Made by a program: the position numbers and the translations under genes. The notes beneath the pieces are model-generated. The model saw only the letters and a program-made list of their open reading frames with translations. It did no database searches and was not told where the DNA came from. Below, in pieces: positions 27,736 to 37,140 of a DNA stretch of 64,000 nt. Position 1 is the stretch's first letter, and each line of letters starts with the position of its first letter. Source of the DNA: an uncultured Flavobacteriaceae bacterium (GTDB lineage: Bacteria > Bacteroidota > Bacteroidia > Flavobacteriales > Flavobacteriaceae); assembly GCA_947504035.1 (NCBI GenBank), contig CANNGA010000002.1, forward strand, positions 1 to 64,000, in the 5' to 3' direction.

Positions 27736-29016
27736 TTATTTTTTAGTATAAACAGGTAATAATTTTGTAGACACTTCACCAAAACCAATACGTGTGCCAT
27801 CTTTTTCACAGAACCCTCGCATGATTACCGTATCGTTGTCATTTATAAACTTACGCTCGTTACCGCCATGCAGTTGAATAGGAGTGGTCCCCTTATTTGT
27901 GAGTTCCAACATGGAGCCGTATTGATTTTCAGAGGGGCCAGATATGGTACCGCTACCCATTAAATCACCAGAATTCACAGGACATCCATTAATAGTATGG
28001 TGGGCTAATTGTTGAGACATGTTCCAATACACATATTTAAAATTCGATGTGCTCACCACTGTTTCTTTAGCACCTTTAGGTTGTATGGCTACCTCAAGAT
28101 TAATATCAAAACTTTTAGCGCCTTTGGTTTTAAGATACGGCAGTTGTCCTTTTTGAGGTTTAGGGCCATGAATACGATAAGGCTCTAAGGCATCTAGTGT
28201 AATAATCCAAGGTGAAATTGAAGAGGCAAAGTTTTTAGATAAAAAAGGCCCCAAAGGTAAATGTTCCCATTCTTGAATATCTCTAGCGCTCCAGTCATTT
28301 AAGAGTACAAGGCCAAAGATGTATTCTTCGGCTTCTTCAACAGGAATAGCTTCCCCTAAATCATTCGCATCTGTAGTAATAAATGCCATTTCTAATTCAA
28401 AATCTACAGACGTACTTGCTTCTAATAGAGGTTTAGTTGTGCCTTCAGGGCGTATCTGTCCCATAGGGCGGTGTACTGGAATCCCAGACGGGATTACCGA
28501 AGAGCTTCTACCATGATGTGCTAACGGAATGTGCAACCAGTTTGGTACTAATGGTGTTTCGGTAGCATTATAGATTTCAATATTTGTAGCATGTTCTATA
28601 CTCGAGTAGAAATTTGTGAAATCCCCAACCTGAACAGGCAGTTGCATTTCAATTTCATCGAGGCGAAACAATACGATTTCTTTATGTTTGACATTATTTT
28701 TAAGCGCTTCATTTTCAGCATCAAAAATTTCAGCAATGCGGTTTCTTACAGAACGCCATGTTTTTCTACCATCCGCAATAAAATCGTTAAGCGTATCTTG
28801 GAGAAAGATGTCATCTGTTAAGGCAATACCCTCAAAGTATCCGAGTTGGTGCAGTGCACCCAAATCAATTGCAGTATCACCAATACGTGTTCCTATAGTA
28901 ATAATGTCATCACGTGTTAAAAAGACCCCAAAAGGGATGTTTTGTATGGGGAAATCAGAATTTTTATCAACGTGTAACCACGAAGTTCTATCTGGGTTGT
29001 TAGCGTTTAAGGGCAT
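27736..29016 (-). CDS. fahA: Fumarylacetoacetase
   Basis: A 426-aa enzyme that hydrolyses 4-fumarylacetoacetate to fumarate and acetoacetate, the last step of tyrosine and homogentisate breakdown. The N-terminal SH3-like part (WLHVDKNSDFPIQNIPFGVF) is followed by the FAH fold with PVHRPMGQIRPEG, the metal-binding acidic residues in STSVDFELEMAFI, and LLNDWSARDIQEWEHLPLGP followed by FLSKNFASSISPWI. Length and N-terminal domain distinguish it from the smaller FAH-family hydrolases. It is transcribed away from glyA. A TAnnTTTG box at 29041-29048 sits about 25 nt before the ATG. No other tyrosine-catabolism gene is in the window. Confidence 0.93.
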   Translation of the reverse strand: MPLNANNPDRTSWLHVDKNSDFPIQNIPFGVFLTRDDIITIGTRIGDTAIDLGALHQLGYFEGIALTDDIFLQDTLNDFIADGRKTWRSVRNRIAEIFDAENEALKNNVKHKEIVLFRLDEIEMQLPVQVGDFTNFYSSIEHATNIEIYNATETPLVPNWLHIPLAHHGRSSSVIPSGIPVHRPMGQIRPEGTTKPLLEASTSVDFELEMAFITTDANDLGEAIPVEEAEEYIFGLVLLNDWSARDIQEWEHLPLGPFLSKNFASSISPWIITLDALEPYRIHGPKPQKGQLPYLKTKGAKSFDINLEVAIQPKGAKETVVSTSNFKYVYWNMSQQLAHHTINGCPVNSGDLMGSGTISGPSENQYGSMLELTNKGTTPIQLHGGNERKFINDNDTVIMRGFCEKDGTRIGFGEVSTKLLPVYTKK

Positions 29017-29040
29017 GCGGTTCTTTTTTTAGTTGCTTAC

Positions 29041-29048
29041 CAAACCTA
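29041..29048 (-). promoter_or_regulatory. -7 promoter box of fahA
   Basis: TAGGTTTG on the minus strand is an exact TAnnTTTG and would start transcription close to 29035. The -33 region is an A/T run without a clear TTTG. Confidence 0.5.
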
Positions 29049-29175
29049 CATAAAATTTTCATTTTTTTTAAAAAAAATAATGATAAAATGTGATTTTTCT
29101 TAGTGCGTTGATAAAATCGTGTATAACTTATCTCGTAATTTTACAGGTTTTAATGTTTAAAACTATAGTATTTAT

Positions 29176-29183
29176 TATTTTTG
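29176..29183 (+). promoter_or_regulatory. -7 promoter box of glyA
   Basis: TATTTTTG is an exact TAnnTTTG. It lies inside the upstream extension of the long reading frame, so translation must begin after it, at Met 29213. Confidence 0.55.
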
Positions 29184-29212
29184 CAGAATTATTTAAAGAC
29201 AATTTAAAATTT

Positions 29213-30487
29213 ATGCAACGCGACGAACAAATTTTTGAATTAATCCAAGCTGAGAAAGAGCGTCAATTACATGGTATTGAACTTATAGCATCAGAGAATT
29301 TTGTTAGTGACCAAGTTATGGAAGCTGCAGGATCTGTATTAACTAATAAATATGCTGAAGGTTATCCAGGTAAGCGTTATTATGGGGGCTGTGAAGTTGT
29401 AGATGAAGTTGAACAAATTGCCATAGATCGTGCTAAGACACTTTTTAATGCCGCATATGCGAATGTACAACCACACTCTGGAAGTCAAGCTAATACAGCG
29501 GTATACCATGCTTGTATTAAGCCAGGTGATACCATTTTAGGTTTTGACTTATCTCATGGTGGACATTTAACTCACGGTTCTCCAGTAAATTTTTCTGGAC
29601 GATTATATAAGCCTGTATTTTATGGCGTTGAAAAAGAAACAGGTGTTTTAAACTACGATAAGATTCAAGATATTGCTACTAAAGAGCAGCCAAAGCTTAT
29701 CATCGCTGGGGCATCTGCATATTCTAGAGATATAGATTTTAAGCGTTTTAGAGCTATTGCAGATAGTGTAGGTGCTATTTTATTAGCAGATATTTCACAT
29801 CCATCTGGTCTTATTGCAAAAGGAATTTTAAACGATCCTTTACCGCATTGTCATATTGTGACAACAACAACACATAAAACATTAAGAGGCCCTAGAGGTG
29901 GTTTGATATTAATGGGTAAAGATTTTGATAATCCTTTTGGTATTAAACTTAAGAATGGCTCATTGCGAAAAATGTCTTCTTTACTAGATTCAGCAGTATT
30001 TCCTGGTAACCAAGGTGGCCCATTAGAGCATATTATTGCAGCTAAAGCTATTGCATTTGGAGAAGCCTTGACAGATAATTTCTTAAACTATACCTTACAA
30101 GTTAAGCGCAATGCAGCTGCTATGGCAGAAGCTTTGGTTGCTAAAGGTTACAATATTATTTCTGGTGGTACAGATAACCATATGATGTTAATCGATCTTA
30201 GAAATAAAGAAGTGTCTGGAAAAGATGCTGAACAAGCGCTTGTAAAAGCAGATATTACGGTTAATAAAAACATGGTACCGTTTGATGATAAGTCGCCTTT
30301 TGTAACTTCTGGTATTCGTATTGGAGTTGCAGCTGTAACGACAAGAGGTTTGGTAGAAGCTGATATGGCAACAATAGCAGATTTAGTGGATGAAGTTATT
30401 GCTAATTTCGAAGATGAAGCTATTTTAGAAGGCGTTAAAGCGAAAGTTAATGCCTTAATGCAAGACCGTCCTTTATTTGTAGCATAG
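29213..30487 (+). CDS. glyA: Serine hydroxymethyltransferase
   Basis: A 424-aa PLP enzyme that interconverts serine and glycine with tetrahydrofolate, supplying one-carbon units. The start is Met at 29213 ([18 protein letters not shown]); the open frame reaches 29090, but the extra 41 residues are hydrophobic and unlike the family, and the promoter lies within them. Diagnostic segments are [12 protein letters not shown], the substrate loop [15 protein letters not shown], and [14 protein letters not shown], whose Lys forms the Schiff base with PLP. The C-terminal [14 protein letters not shown] is also typical. It is monocistronic, with a strong terminator at 30518-30546. Confidence 0.97.
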   Translation: MQRDEQIFELIQAEKERQLHGIELIASENFVSDQVMEAAGSVLTNKYAEGYPGKRYYGGCEVVDEVEQIAIDRAKTLFNAAYANVQPHSGSQANTAVYHACIKPGDTILGFDLSHGGHLTHGSPVNFSGRLYKPVFYGVEKETGVLNYDKIQDIATKEQPKLIIAGASAYSRDIDFKRFRAIADSVGAILLADISHPSGLIAKGILNDPLPHCHIVTTTTHKTLRGPRGGLILMGKDFDNPFGIKLKNGSLRKMSSLLDSAVFPGNQGGPLEHIIAAKAIAFGEALTDNFLNYTLQVKRNAAAMAEALVAKGYNIISGGTDNHMMLIDLRNKEVSGKDAEQALVKADITVNKNMVPFDDKSPFVTSGIRIGVAAVTTRGLVEADMATIADLVDEVIANFEDEAILEGVKAKVNALMQDRPLFVA

Positions 30488-30517
30488 GTGTTTTACACAT
30501 AGGAAACAAAAGATAAG

Positions 30518-30546
30518 AATCCTGCTTTTTTTAGCAGGATTTTTTT
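30518..30546 (+). terminator. Terminator of glyA
   Basis: Stem ATCCTGC/GCAGGAT with a T/A-rich loop is followed by seven T. Confidence 0.85.
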
Positions 30547-30668
30547 ATGCTTATGTGTGGTGTATAAGTACGAAATAAGGCTTGCCCAGCTAAAGCGTTT
30601 GAAATTTAAGATTTCTTTAGGGCGCTTGCATGTGCATAAGCCTTATATTTAAAATCTTAAAACACATT

Positions 30669-32051
30669 ATGCAAGCATTTAAAATTATAGGGGTATGTAG
30701 TGTACTCTTATTCGTGCAAACACTAACAGCGCAAACCGATGCTGCTGTATTTAAGCAGCTTTATGATACAGCGCTTACCCAAGGCAAAAGTTACGAGTGG
30801 TTAGACCATTTATCAAATCGTATAGGAGGGCGTTTATCGGGCTCTTACAATGCCCAAAAAGCAGTGACTTATGCCAAAGCAACTTTAGACAGTATAGGAC
30901 TTACTAAAGTTTGGTCGCAACCTGTTACTGTGCCTAAATGGGTACGAGGCGCAAAAGAATATGCCTATATTGAAAGTTCTGCAGGAAAAACGACTACAGT
31001 AAATATATGTGCACTAGGCGGTTCTATTGCTACTCCCAGTTTAGGAGTGAAAGCGGCTGTAGTAGAAGTTGATGGTGTAGAGGCATTGTTGGCTTTAGGA
31101 GCAGCAAACATAAAAGGTAAAATCGTATTTTTTAACAGACCAATGCGAGCAGATGTTATAGATACTTTTACGGCTTATAACGAAGGGCTGCAAAACTATT
31201 CTAAGGCTGTTATTGAAGCTGCAAATTATGGTGCCTTGGCTATTATTATGCGGTCAATGACATTGCGTTTAGATGATGTACCACATACAGAGGCGATAGA
31301 TTATGGTAGTGTTCCTTTAAACAAACGCATTCCTTCGGCGGCAATTAGTACCAAAGGCGCAGCATTGTTAAGTGGCCTTTTGGCATTAGACCCGACAGCT
31401 AAATTCTATTTTAGACAGCATTGTAAGCAGTTAAAAGACGTCGTGTCATATAATGTTATAGGGGAGCTTAAGGGAAGTACTTATCCCAATGCTTATATTG
31501 TAGTTGCTGCGCACTTAGATTCTTGGGATTTGGGTGATGGTGCTCATGATAATGGTACTGGGGTTTCACAAGTTATGGAGGTATTGCGCTTGTTTAAAAC
31601 CTGCGGGATTAAGCCCAAACGCAGTATACGCGTGGTTCTTTTTATGAATTCTGAAAATGGTTTACGTGGTGCAACGCGGTATGCGCAAAGCAGCAAACAG
31701 AACAAAACACAGCCTATCTTTGCTCTAGAAAGTGATTCTGGTGGTTTTACGCCAAGAGGATTTTCCTTAACATGCAATTCGGCTAACTTTGAACAAATTT
31801 TAAGTTGGAAACCTTTGTTCGCGCCTTATCTTGTCCATAATTTTGAAACAAATTTTAAAGGTCGGGATATTGCCTTATTAAAAACTAAAAAGAACGTATT
31901 GGCTGGTCTACGACCAGATTCACAACGCTATTTTGATTACCAGCATTCGGGTAGTGACACCTTTGCAACAGTTCATAAAAGAGAATTAGAACTTGGAGCG
32001 GCTACTATGGCTGCTTTGGTATACCTTTATGACCGTTATGGCATTAAATAA
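30669..32051 (+). CDS. Secreted M28-family zinc aminopeptidase with PA domain
   Basis: The chosen start at 30669 (MQAFKIIGVCSVLLFVQTLTAQ) gives a typical signal peptide and 460 residues; 13 more upstream codons are open. A protease-associated insert lies at about 120-230 (GAANIKGKIVFFNRPM, AANYGALAIIMRS). The peptidase core shows the M28 co-catalytic zinc ligands in order: AAHLDSWDLGDGAHDNGTG (His and bridging Asp), FMNSENGLRG (general-base Glu and ligand), LESDSGG, and the last ligand His in YQHSGSDTF. The protein should release N-terminal amino acids in the periplasm or outside. The DinB-like secreted protein follows 32 nt later, probably in one operon. Confidence 0.92.
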   Translation: MQAFKIIGVCSVLLFVQTLTAQTDAAVFKQLYDTALTQGKSYEWLDHLSNRIGGRLSGSYNAQKAVTYAKATLDSIGLTKVWSQPVTVPKWVRGAKEYAYIESSAGKTTTVNICALGGSIATPSLGVKAAVVEVDGVEALLALGAANIKGKIVFFNRPMRADVIDTFTAYNEGLQNYSKAVIEAANYGALAIIMRSMTLRLDDVPHTEAIDYGSVPLNKRIPSAAISTKGAALLSGLLALDPTAKFYFRQHCKQLKDVVSYNVIGELKGSTYPNAYIVVAAHLDSWDLGDGAHDNGTGVSQVMEVLRLFKTCGIKPKRSIRVVLFMNSENGLRGATRYAQSSKQNKTQPIFALESDSGGFTPRGFSLTCNSANFEQILSWKPLFAPYLVHNFETNFKGRDIALLKTKKNVLAGLRPDSQRYFDYQHSGSDTFATVHKRELELGAATMAALVYLYDRYGIK

Positions 32052-32083
32052 ACAGGATATTAGAACCTCTTAATTTTAAATTC

Positions 32084-32638
32084 ATGACACGTTACATTTT
32101 ATTAATTTTTATAGTATTTACCATGCCAAATTTTGCACAAAACGCATCAGATTTACCGTATTACGAAATTCCAAAAGCAGCAGAAAGCTATACCGCAGGT
32201 GCCGTAGCTTCTAGAATGCTAGATGGATTGGGCTTCCGATTTTATTGGGCTACAGAAGGTTTAAGCGCAGAAGACTTAAATTATGCGCCTAGCGCTACAG
32301 GACGAACTTCTGAAGCTACAGTAACCCATATTTTAGAATTGTCTAATTTTATATTAAGTACCTTAGATAAGGATGCTGTATTTGTAAAAAACACCGCCCT
32401 GTCGTTTACAGCCAAACGGGCAGAGACCTTACAAAATATCCAAAAGGCCTCTTCTATTCTGAGAGCCTCTAAGGGACTGTCTGAATTTGATCATGAAACG
32501 TTTAAGTTTTGGAACATTATAAACGGCCCTATATCTGATGCTTTATGGCATTGTGGGCAAATTGTTATGTTGCGACGTGCGTCGGGGAATCCCGTGACCT
32601 CTAAAATGGAACTTTTTACGGGTACTATAAAAAAATAG
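32084..32638 (+). CDS. Secreted DinB-like four-helix protein
   Basis: A 184-aa protein with a signal peptide (MTRYILLIFIVFTMPNFAQNA). The mature part fits the DinB/YfiT-like helical fold that usually binds a metal with three His: MLDGLGFRFYWATEGLSAED, VTHILELSNFILSTL with a candidate His, and DALWHCGQIVMLRRASGNP with a second His near the end. An exported DinB-like protein is common in Bacteroidota, whereas Bacillus members are cytoplasmic. Biochemical function is unknown, with thiol-transferase-like activities suggested for some relatives. It lies 32 nt after the M28 peptidase gene. Confidence 0.78.
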   Translation: MTRYILLIFIVFTMPNFAQNASDLPYYEIPKAAESYTAGAVASRMLDGLGFRFYWATEGLSAEDLNYAPSATGRTSEATVTHILELSNFILSTLDKDAVFVKNTALSFTAKRAETLQNIQKASSILRASKGLSEFDHETFKFWNIINGPISDALWHCGQIVMLRRASGNPVTSKMELFTGTIKK

Positions 32639-32774
32639 TGCTTTTTAGATCTATAATGTGATTTTTAACGTAAATCTTATAAGAATTCTTTAAAGAAGCT
32701 TGTTAAATGTTATTCTTTTAATAACTTTACAATTGACTAAAAAACACATAATTCCCTCTAGACTAAATTAATCC

Positions 32775-33731
32775 ATGAAGACACGACTACTTTCGCTTAC
32801 CCTACTCGTAACACAATTGTATTTTGGACAGACTCCAATAGAGCAATTTCGAAGTGCAGTAGATGCCCAATACACAGTACTATCTGGCACGATTGACCAA
32901 TCGCCATCTGGAGCAGATCAAACTTGGAATTTCACCAATTTAACAGCGACAACTACACTTTTAACAGATACCTATACAGAAACCGCTACAACAGCAATTC
33001 TTGAAACTTCAGAGGATGATGTTCCTCAAAGTGGTATAGCGCTTAGCATTACCGAAGGTGAACTAGCCATTACAGGAGGTTTGTCTCAAGAGGTAACATT
33101 AGCCTATTCGCAAGATGCTGCAGTTATGGGGACCTTTCCATTAGAGTTTAATTATAATTTTACCGATAATTTGCAAGGTACTTTTACAAGTACAATGTTT
33201 AATGGGGATATATTACCCACAAGTACCATAACGACAAGCGTGGATGCTTGGGGAACACTTCAGGTAGGTACGTTTGAAGGGGAAGTAACCCGCTTAAAAA
33301 TTGAACAAACCTTAGATTTATCTGTAGAAGGCTTTTCTATTGGGCAAGGTGTACAAACGACCTATTTGTATTATGATGCAGCTAGCGAAGACCTTGTATT
33401 TAGAACCACACGTTTAAATATCCCTTTTGCAGATATTGATGAGACTGTTATGGAAGCATTGTCTATACTAACGTTAAGTGATCGTAGTATAGATGCTCCA
33501 AAAGCTGCATTTTCTATTTTAGAAAACCCCGTTAGAAACGTATTAAAACTTAGTGTCTCAAACCATCTTGCTATTAGCGCTATCCGTATTCTAGATGTTT
33601 CAGGCCGACTTGTAAAACGAATAGCTAATGATGATCCTTACATGAATATAGGGGCCTTACATTCTGGAACCTATATTATTTCGTTAGATACTAATGTAGG
33701 TGCTTTAACGTCTAAATTTATTAAAGAGTAA
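32775..33731 (+). CDS. Secreted protein with T9SS type A sorting domain
   Basis: A 318-aa protein with a signal peptide (MKTRLLSLTLLVTQLYFGQ), a beta-rich central region of unknown function (about 20-235) and a C-terminal type A sorting domain (about 240-318). The domain shows FSILENPVRNVLKLSVS, IRILDVSGRLVKRI and LHSGTYIISLDT, ending SKFIKE. The sorting domain directs export across the outer membrane by the type IX system and is normally cleaved. The central part resembles other small Flavobacteriaceae surface proteins, but I cannot name a family. A single gene with a terminator shared with lysA. Confidence 0.85.
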   Translation: MKTRLLSLTLLVTQLYFGQTPIEQFRSAVDAQYTVLSGTIDQSPSGADQTWNFTNLTATTTLLTDTYTETATTAILETSEDDVPQSGIALSITEGELAITGGLSQEVTLAYSQDAAVMGTFPLEFNYNFTDNLQGTFTSTMFNGDILPTSTITTSVDAWGTLQVGTFEGEVTRLKIEQTLDLSVEGFSIGQGVQTTYLYYDAASEDLVFRTTRLNIPFADIDETVMEALSILTLSDRSIDAPKAAFSILENPVRNVLKLSVSNHLAISAIRILDVSGRLVKRIANDDPYMNIGALHSGTYIISLDTNVGALTSKFIKE

Positions 33732-33750
33732 ACTTATAAATTTTACTATA

Positions 33751-33793
33751 AAAAAGCCTCAGTATAAATTAGGATTTACACTGAGGCTTTTTT
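33751..33793. terminator. Bidirectional terminator between T9SS protein and lysA
   Basis: Arms AAAAAGCCTCAGT and ACTGAGGCTTTTT pair around a 16-nt A/T-rich loop, flanked by A and T runs on both sides; the two genes converge on it. Confidence 0.85.
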
Positions 33794-33812
33794 GTTGTAC
33801 TCTAAGTTTTAT

Positions 33813-35054
33813 TTACGCTTTTATAGAAGCTGTTTTTGCTTTTTTAGTAGAGAAATCTACTTCTATTTGATTGTGCATGATGTCTTCGAAAGTTTCACGC
33901 TGTCTTATCAAATGCGCCTTACCGTTGTACCATAATACTTCAGCAGGTCTAAACCTAGAATTATAGTTGCTAGCCATTGAAAAACAATACGCACCTGCAT
34001 TTTTAAAACGTAAAATATCACCTTCGTTAATTTCTGTAATACGTCTGTTATTGCCAAAGGTATCTGTCTCGCAAATGTAACCTACTACAGAGTAAAAACG
34101 CTCGCGGCCATCAGGGTTAGAGATGTTATCGATCTCATGGTGAGACCCGTAAAACATTGGGCGAATTAAATGATTAAACCCAGAGTCTACCTGAGCAAAA
34201 ACAGTAGATGTGGTTTGTTTTACTGCATTTACTTTCGTTAAAAAATGACCAGATTCACTTACTAAAAACTTACCAGGTTCGAAAGCTAATGTTAAATCAG
34301 AACCGTATTCTTTACAAAATGCATTGAATTTTTTAGACAGTTTTTCGCCTAACTCTTCAATGTTGGTTTCAATATCACCAGGCTTGTAAGGCACTTTAAA
34401 ACCAGAACCAAAATCAATGAATTTTAGATTTTTAAATTGCTTAGCGGTTTCAAATAAAATTTCACTGGCATATAAAAATACATCAATATCTAAAATATCA
34501 CTACCTGTATGCATGTGTATACCGTTAATATTCATTTTGGTATTTTCAACAATACGCAATAAATGTGGTATTTGGTGAATAGAAATACCAAATTTAGAAT
34601 CGATATGTCCTACAGAGATGTTAGCGTTTCCACCAGCCATAACATGAGGGTTAATTCTAATACATACTGGCGTTTTGGGATGTTTACTTCCAAACTGTTC
34701 TAATATCGATAAGTTATCAATATTTATTTTAACGCCTAATTTTGCTGCTTTTTCAATTTCATCTAAAGCGACACCATTTGGTGTGAAAATAATTTGATCT
34801 GGCGTAAATCCAGCGGCTAAACCTAATTTCACCTCTTGTATAGATACCGTATCTATACCCGACCCTAAACTTTTAAATAGTTTTAATATAGATATATTAG
34901 ACAACGCTTTTACAGCATAATTTAATTTAAGGTGTTTTACAGATTTAAAAGCATTGGTAAGTCTCTTGTATTGAGACTCAATTTTCTCAGCATCATAAAC
35001 GTATACTGGGCTTCCAAATTCATTTGCAATTTTTACCAACTGGGAATGTTCCAT
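33813..35054 (-). CDS. lysA: Diaminopimelate decarboxylase
   Basis: A 413-aa PLP enzyme converting meso-diaminopimelate to lysine. The start is set at Met 35054 (MEHSQLVKIANEFGSPVYVYD) because the complete promoter (35076-35105) lies inside the upstream extension of the open frame. The alanine-racemase-type barrel carries NYAVKALSN with the PLP Lys, HTGSDI, the phosphate-binding DFGSGFKVPY and EPGKFLVSESG. The C-terminal beta domain has CETDTFGNN, with the active-site Cys from the second subunit, and NAGAYCFSMASNYNSR. Length is typical. DapD of the same pathway is encoded at the right end of the window, about 28 kb away, not in one operon. Confidence 0.95.
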   Translation of the reverse strand: MEHSQLVKIANEFGSPVYVYDAEKIESQYKRLTNAFKSVKHLKLNYAVKALSNISILKLFKSLGSGIDTVSIQEVKLGLAAGFTPDQIIFTPNGVALDEIEKAAKLGVKINIDNLSILEQFGSKHPKTPVCIRINPHVMAGGNANISVGHIDSKFGISIHQIPHLLRIVENTKMNINGIHMHTGSDILDIDVFLYASEILFETAKQFKNLKFIDFGSGFKVPYKPGDIETNIEELGEKLSKKFNAFCKEYGSDLTLAFEPGKFLVSESGHFLTKVNAVKQTTSTVFAQVDSGFNHLIRPMFYGSHHEIDNISNPDGRERFYSVVGYICETDTFGNNRRITEINEGDILRFKNAGAYCFSMASNYNSRFRPAEVLWYNGKAHLIRQRETFEDIMHNQIEVDFSTKKAKTASIKA

Positions 35055-35075
35055 TTCTATATTATTAATTTTTGA

Positions 35076-35105
35076 CAAAGATATTTTTTTGATACCAAAA
35101 ACAAA
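35076..35105 (-). promoter_or_regulatory. Promoter of lysA
   Basis: On the minus strand TTTG (35102-35105) and TATCTTTG (35076-35083) are 18 bp apart, close to the -33/-7 consensus of the Bacteroidota primary sigma factor. Transcription would begin about 15 nt before the ATG at 35054. Confidence 0.7.
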
Positions 35106-35200
35106 CAAATAACTAAAAATAATACAAATTACACATAGTGTTAATTATTTAACAATTTGAAATTCACAACAAATTATTAACACATTAACTAGTTTAAATA

Positions 35201-35232
35201 TTAGAATAATTACGGCTGATTATTTACATTTG
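35201..35232 (+). promoter_or_regulatory. Promoter of sucC
   Basis: A -7 box TACATTTG (35225-35232, exact TAnnTTTG) lies 20 bp after TTAG (35201-35204), a weak -33 element. The ATG follows at 35262. Confidence 0.6.
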
Positions 35233-35261
35233 TTTTTCTTAAAAAAATGACATAACAGATT

Positions 35262-36452
35262 ATGAATTTACACGAATATCAAGGTAAAGAAATATTAAAC
35301 AGTTTTGGTGTACGCATTCAAAGAGGTATTGTGGCGCAAAATGCTCAAGAGGCTGTAGCAGCGGCGAAACAATTAACAACAGAAACGGGTACAAGCTGGC
35401 ACGTAATTAAAGCTCAGGTTCACGCAGGTGGACGTGGTAAAGGTGGCGGTGTTAAACTTGCTAAGAATTTACAAGAAGTAGAAGAGATTGCAGGACAAAT
35501 CATTGGAATGGATTTGGTAACACCTCAAACTTCTGCTGAAGGTAAGCGTGTACATCAAGTTTTAGTTGCAGAAGATGTATACTATCCTGGAGAAACAGAA
35601 ACAGATGAATTTTATGTATCTGTGTTATTAAACCGTGCTACAGGAAAGAACATGATCATGTATTCTACAGAAGGTGGAATGGATATCGAAACTGTTGCAG
35701 AAGAAACACCACATTTAATCTTTACTGAAGAAGTAGATCCTGCTGTAGGTTTAGTGCCTTTCCAAGCAAGACGTGTTGCTTTTAATTTAGGATTATCTGG
35801 TTTGGCATTTAAAGAAATGACAAAGTTTGTAACGGCATTATATACGGCTTATGTAAAATCAGACGCTTCTTTATTTGAAATCAATCCTGTTTTAAAAACA
35901 AGTGATAACAAAATAATGGCTGTTGATGCAAAAGTAACGATCGATGAGAATGCATTATATAGACATAAAGATTATGTAGATTTAAGAGATTTACGTGAAG
36001 AAAACCCTATTGAAGTAGAAGCTAAAGAAGTAGGCCTAAACTATGTAGATTTAGACGGTAACGTTGGATGTATGGTAAATGGTGCCGGTTTAGCAATGGC
36101 AACTATGGATTTAATAAAGCAAGCTGGTGGTGAGCCTGCTAACTTTTTAGATGTTGGAGGTACTGCCGATGCTGCTAGAGTAGAAGCGGCTTTTAAAATC
36201 ATCTTAAAAGATCCTGAAGTTAAGGCCATCTTAATTAATATCTTTGGTGGTATTGTAAGATGTGATCGTGTAGCACAAGGTGTTATCGATGCTTATAAGA
36301 ACATGGGTAATATTAGTGTGCCTATTATTGTAAGATTACAAGGTACTAATGCTGATATCGCTAAAGAACTTATTGATAATTCTGGACTTGATGTTTTAAG
36401 TGCTACAGAATTCCAAGAAGCTGCAGATAAAGTACAAGATGTTTTAGCGTAA
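35262..36452 (+). CDS. sucC: Succinyl-CoA ligase (ADP-forming), beta subunit
   Basis: A 396-aa TCA-cycle subunit that, with the alpha subunit SucD, couples succinyl-CoA cleavage to nucleotide triphosphate synthesis. It begins with the canonical [17 protein letters not shown]. The ATP-grasp domain carries [16 protein letters not shown] and SLFEINPV, with metal-binding residues. The C-terminal flavodoxin-like domain has [14 protein letters not shown], followed by [13 protein letters not shown] and the phosphate-loop [13 protein letters not shown]. Length matches the family. sucD is not adjacent, which is common in Bacteroidota. Strong promoter upstream, terminator downstream. Confidence 0.97.
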   Translation: MNLHEYQGKEILNSFGVRIQRGIVAQNAQEAVAAAKQLTTETGTSWHVIKAQVHAGGRGKGGGVKLAKNLQEVEEIAGQIIGMDLVTPQTSAEGKRVHQVLVAEDVYYPGETETDEFYVSVLLNRATGKNMIMYSTEGGMDIETVAEETPHLIFTEEVDPAVGLVPFQARRVAFNLGLSGLAFKEMTKFVTALYTAYVKSDASLFEINPVLKTSDNKIMAVDAKVTIDENALYRHKDYVDLRDLREENPIEVEAKEVGLNYVDLDGNVGCMVNGAGLAMATMDLIKQAGGEPANFLDVGGTADAARVEAAFKIILKDPEVKAILINIFGGIVRCDRVAQGVIDAYKNMGNISVPIIVRLQGTNADIAKELIDNSGLDVLSATEFQEAADKVQDVLA

Positions 36453-36471
36453 TACGCAAGACACCTATTAT

Positions 36472-36509
36472 AAAAAAAGAGCAATGCTATTTAGCATTGC
36501 TTTTTTTTT
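36472..36509. terminator. Bidirectional terminator between sucC and DUF1456 gene
   Basis: Stem AGCAATGCT/AGCATTGCT with A and T runs on either side. The stop codon of the minus-strand DUF1456 gene (36487-36489) lies inside the hairpin. Confidence 0.85.
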
Positions 36510-36771
36510 GTGCGTTTTTTGGCTCTTGTTTTTGTTTGGAGTCTTGTTTTGGAGGCATGGGACCTCTTAAATGAATCACCAATCCGTTTAAAAAATTACG
36601 TAAGATTTGATCACCGCATTCCATGTACTTAGGATGGTCATCTCTCCTAAAAAAAGCACCTAATTCACTTTTAGAGATTCTAAAGTCTACGAGGGCTAAT
36701 ATCTTTACAATATCATCGTCTCTAAGCTTAAGTGCTACTCTTAATTTTTTTAAAACATCGTTATTTGTCAT
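36487..36771 (-). CDS. DUF1456 (YehS-like) protein, single-repeat form
   Basis: A 94-aa protein whose first ~65 residues (MTNNDVLKKLRVALKLRDDD, then ISKSELGAFFRRDDHPKYMECGDQILRNFLNGL) match one copy of the DUF1456 helical repeat. E. coli YehS has two copies in ~155 residues, so this is a one-repeat form. A lysine/glutamine-rich tail (PPKQDSKQKQEPKNAQKKSNAK) follows and suggests nucleic acid contact. Function of the family is unknown. The last codons and the stop are embedded in the terminator hairpin shared with sucC. There is no partner gene; it is transcribed toward sucC. Confidence 0.82.
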   Translation of the reverse strand: MTNNDVLKKLRVALKLRDDDIVKILALVDFRISKSELGAFFRRDDHPKYMECGDQILRNFLNGLVIHLRGPMPPKQDSKQKQEPKNAQKKSNAK

Positions 36772-37140
36772 GTGCTTAAGTATTAGGATTTCGACTTATG
36801 CATTTCATCGATTTTGATAAATGCTAAAGCCATTTTCTGCGTTTTTTAAGGTTGGTAAAGGTAATTTAATTTGAACGATTAATTTGGGTTGATTTTTTTT
36901 GATTTCAAACAATTTTAATTATCTGATAATCAATTGTTTAAATTGAATATGTTTTATGTATTTCTATTTAAAGATAAAAGACAATATGCATTTTTTTTAG
37001 ATAAAAAAAATCATAATTTGATGAAACATGTAAAATTACCGATGAATCACACCGGTTTTTTCGATAAGAGACCTAAAAACAACGATCATAAAAAGCCCTT
37101 TCTATGTAAATTGAAGTTATAAACGAAATACCCTCAGTAC
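36772..37140 (+). other. Intergenic stretch with a possible 33-codon ORF
   Basis: About 370 very AT-rich bases between divergent genes, holding their promoters. At 37021-37122 an ORF could encode MKHVKLPMNHTGFFDKRPKN followed by 13 more residues, a basic peptide with no recognisable domain. Nothing else supports it, so I do not call it a gene. Confidence 0.3.
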
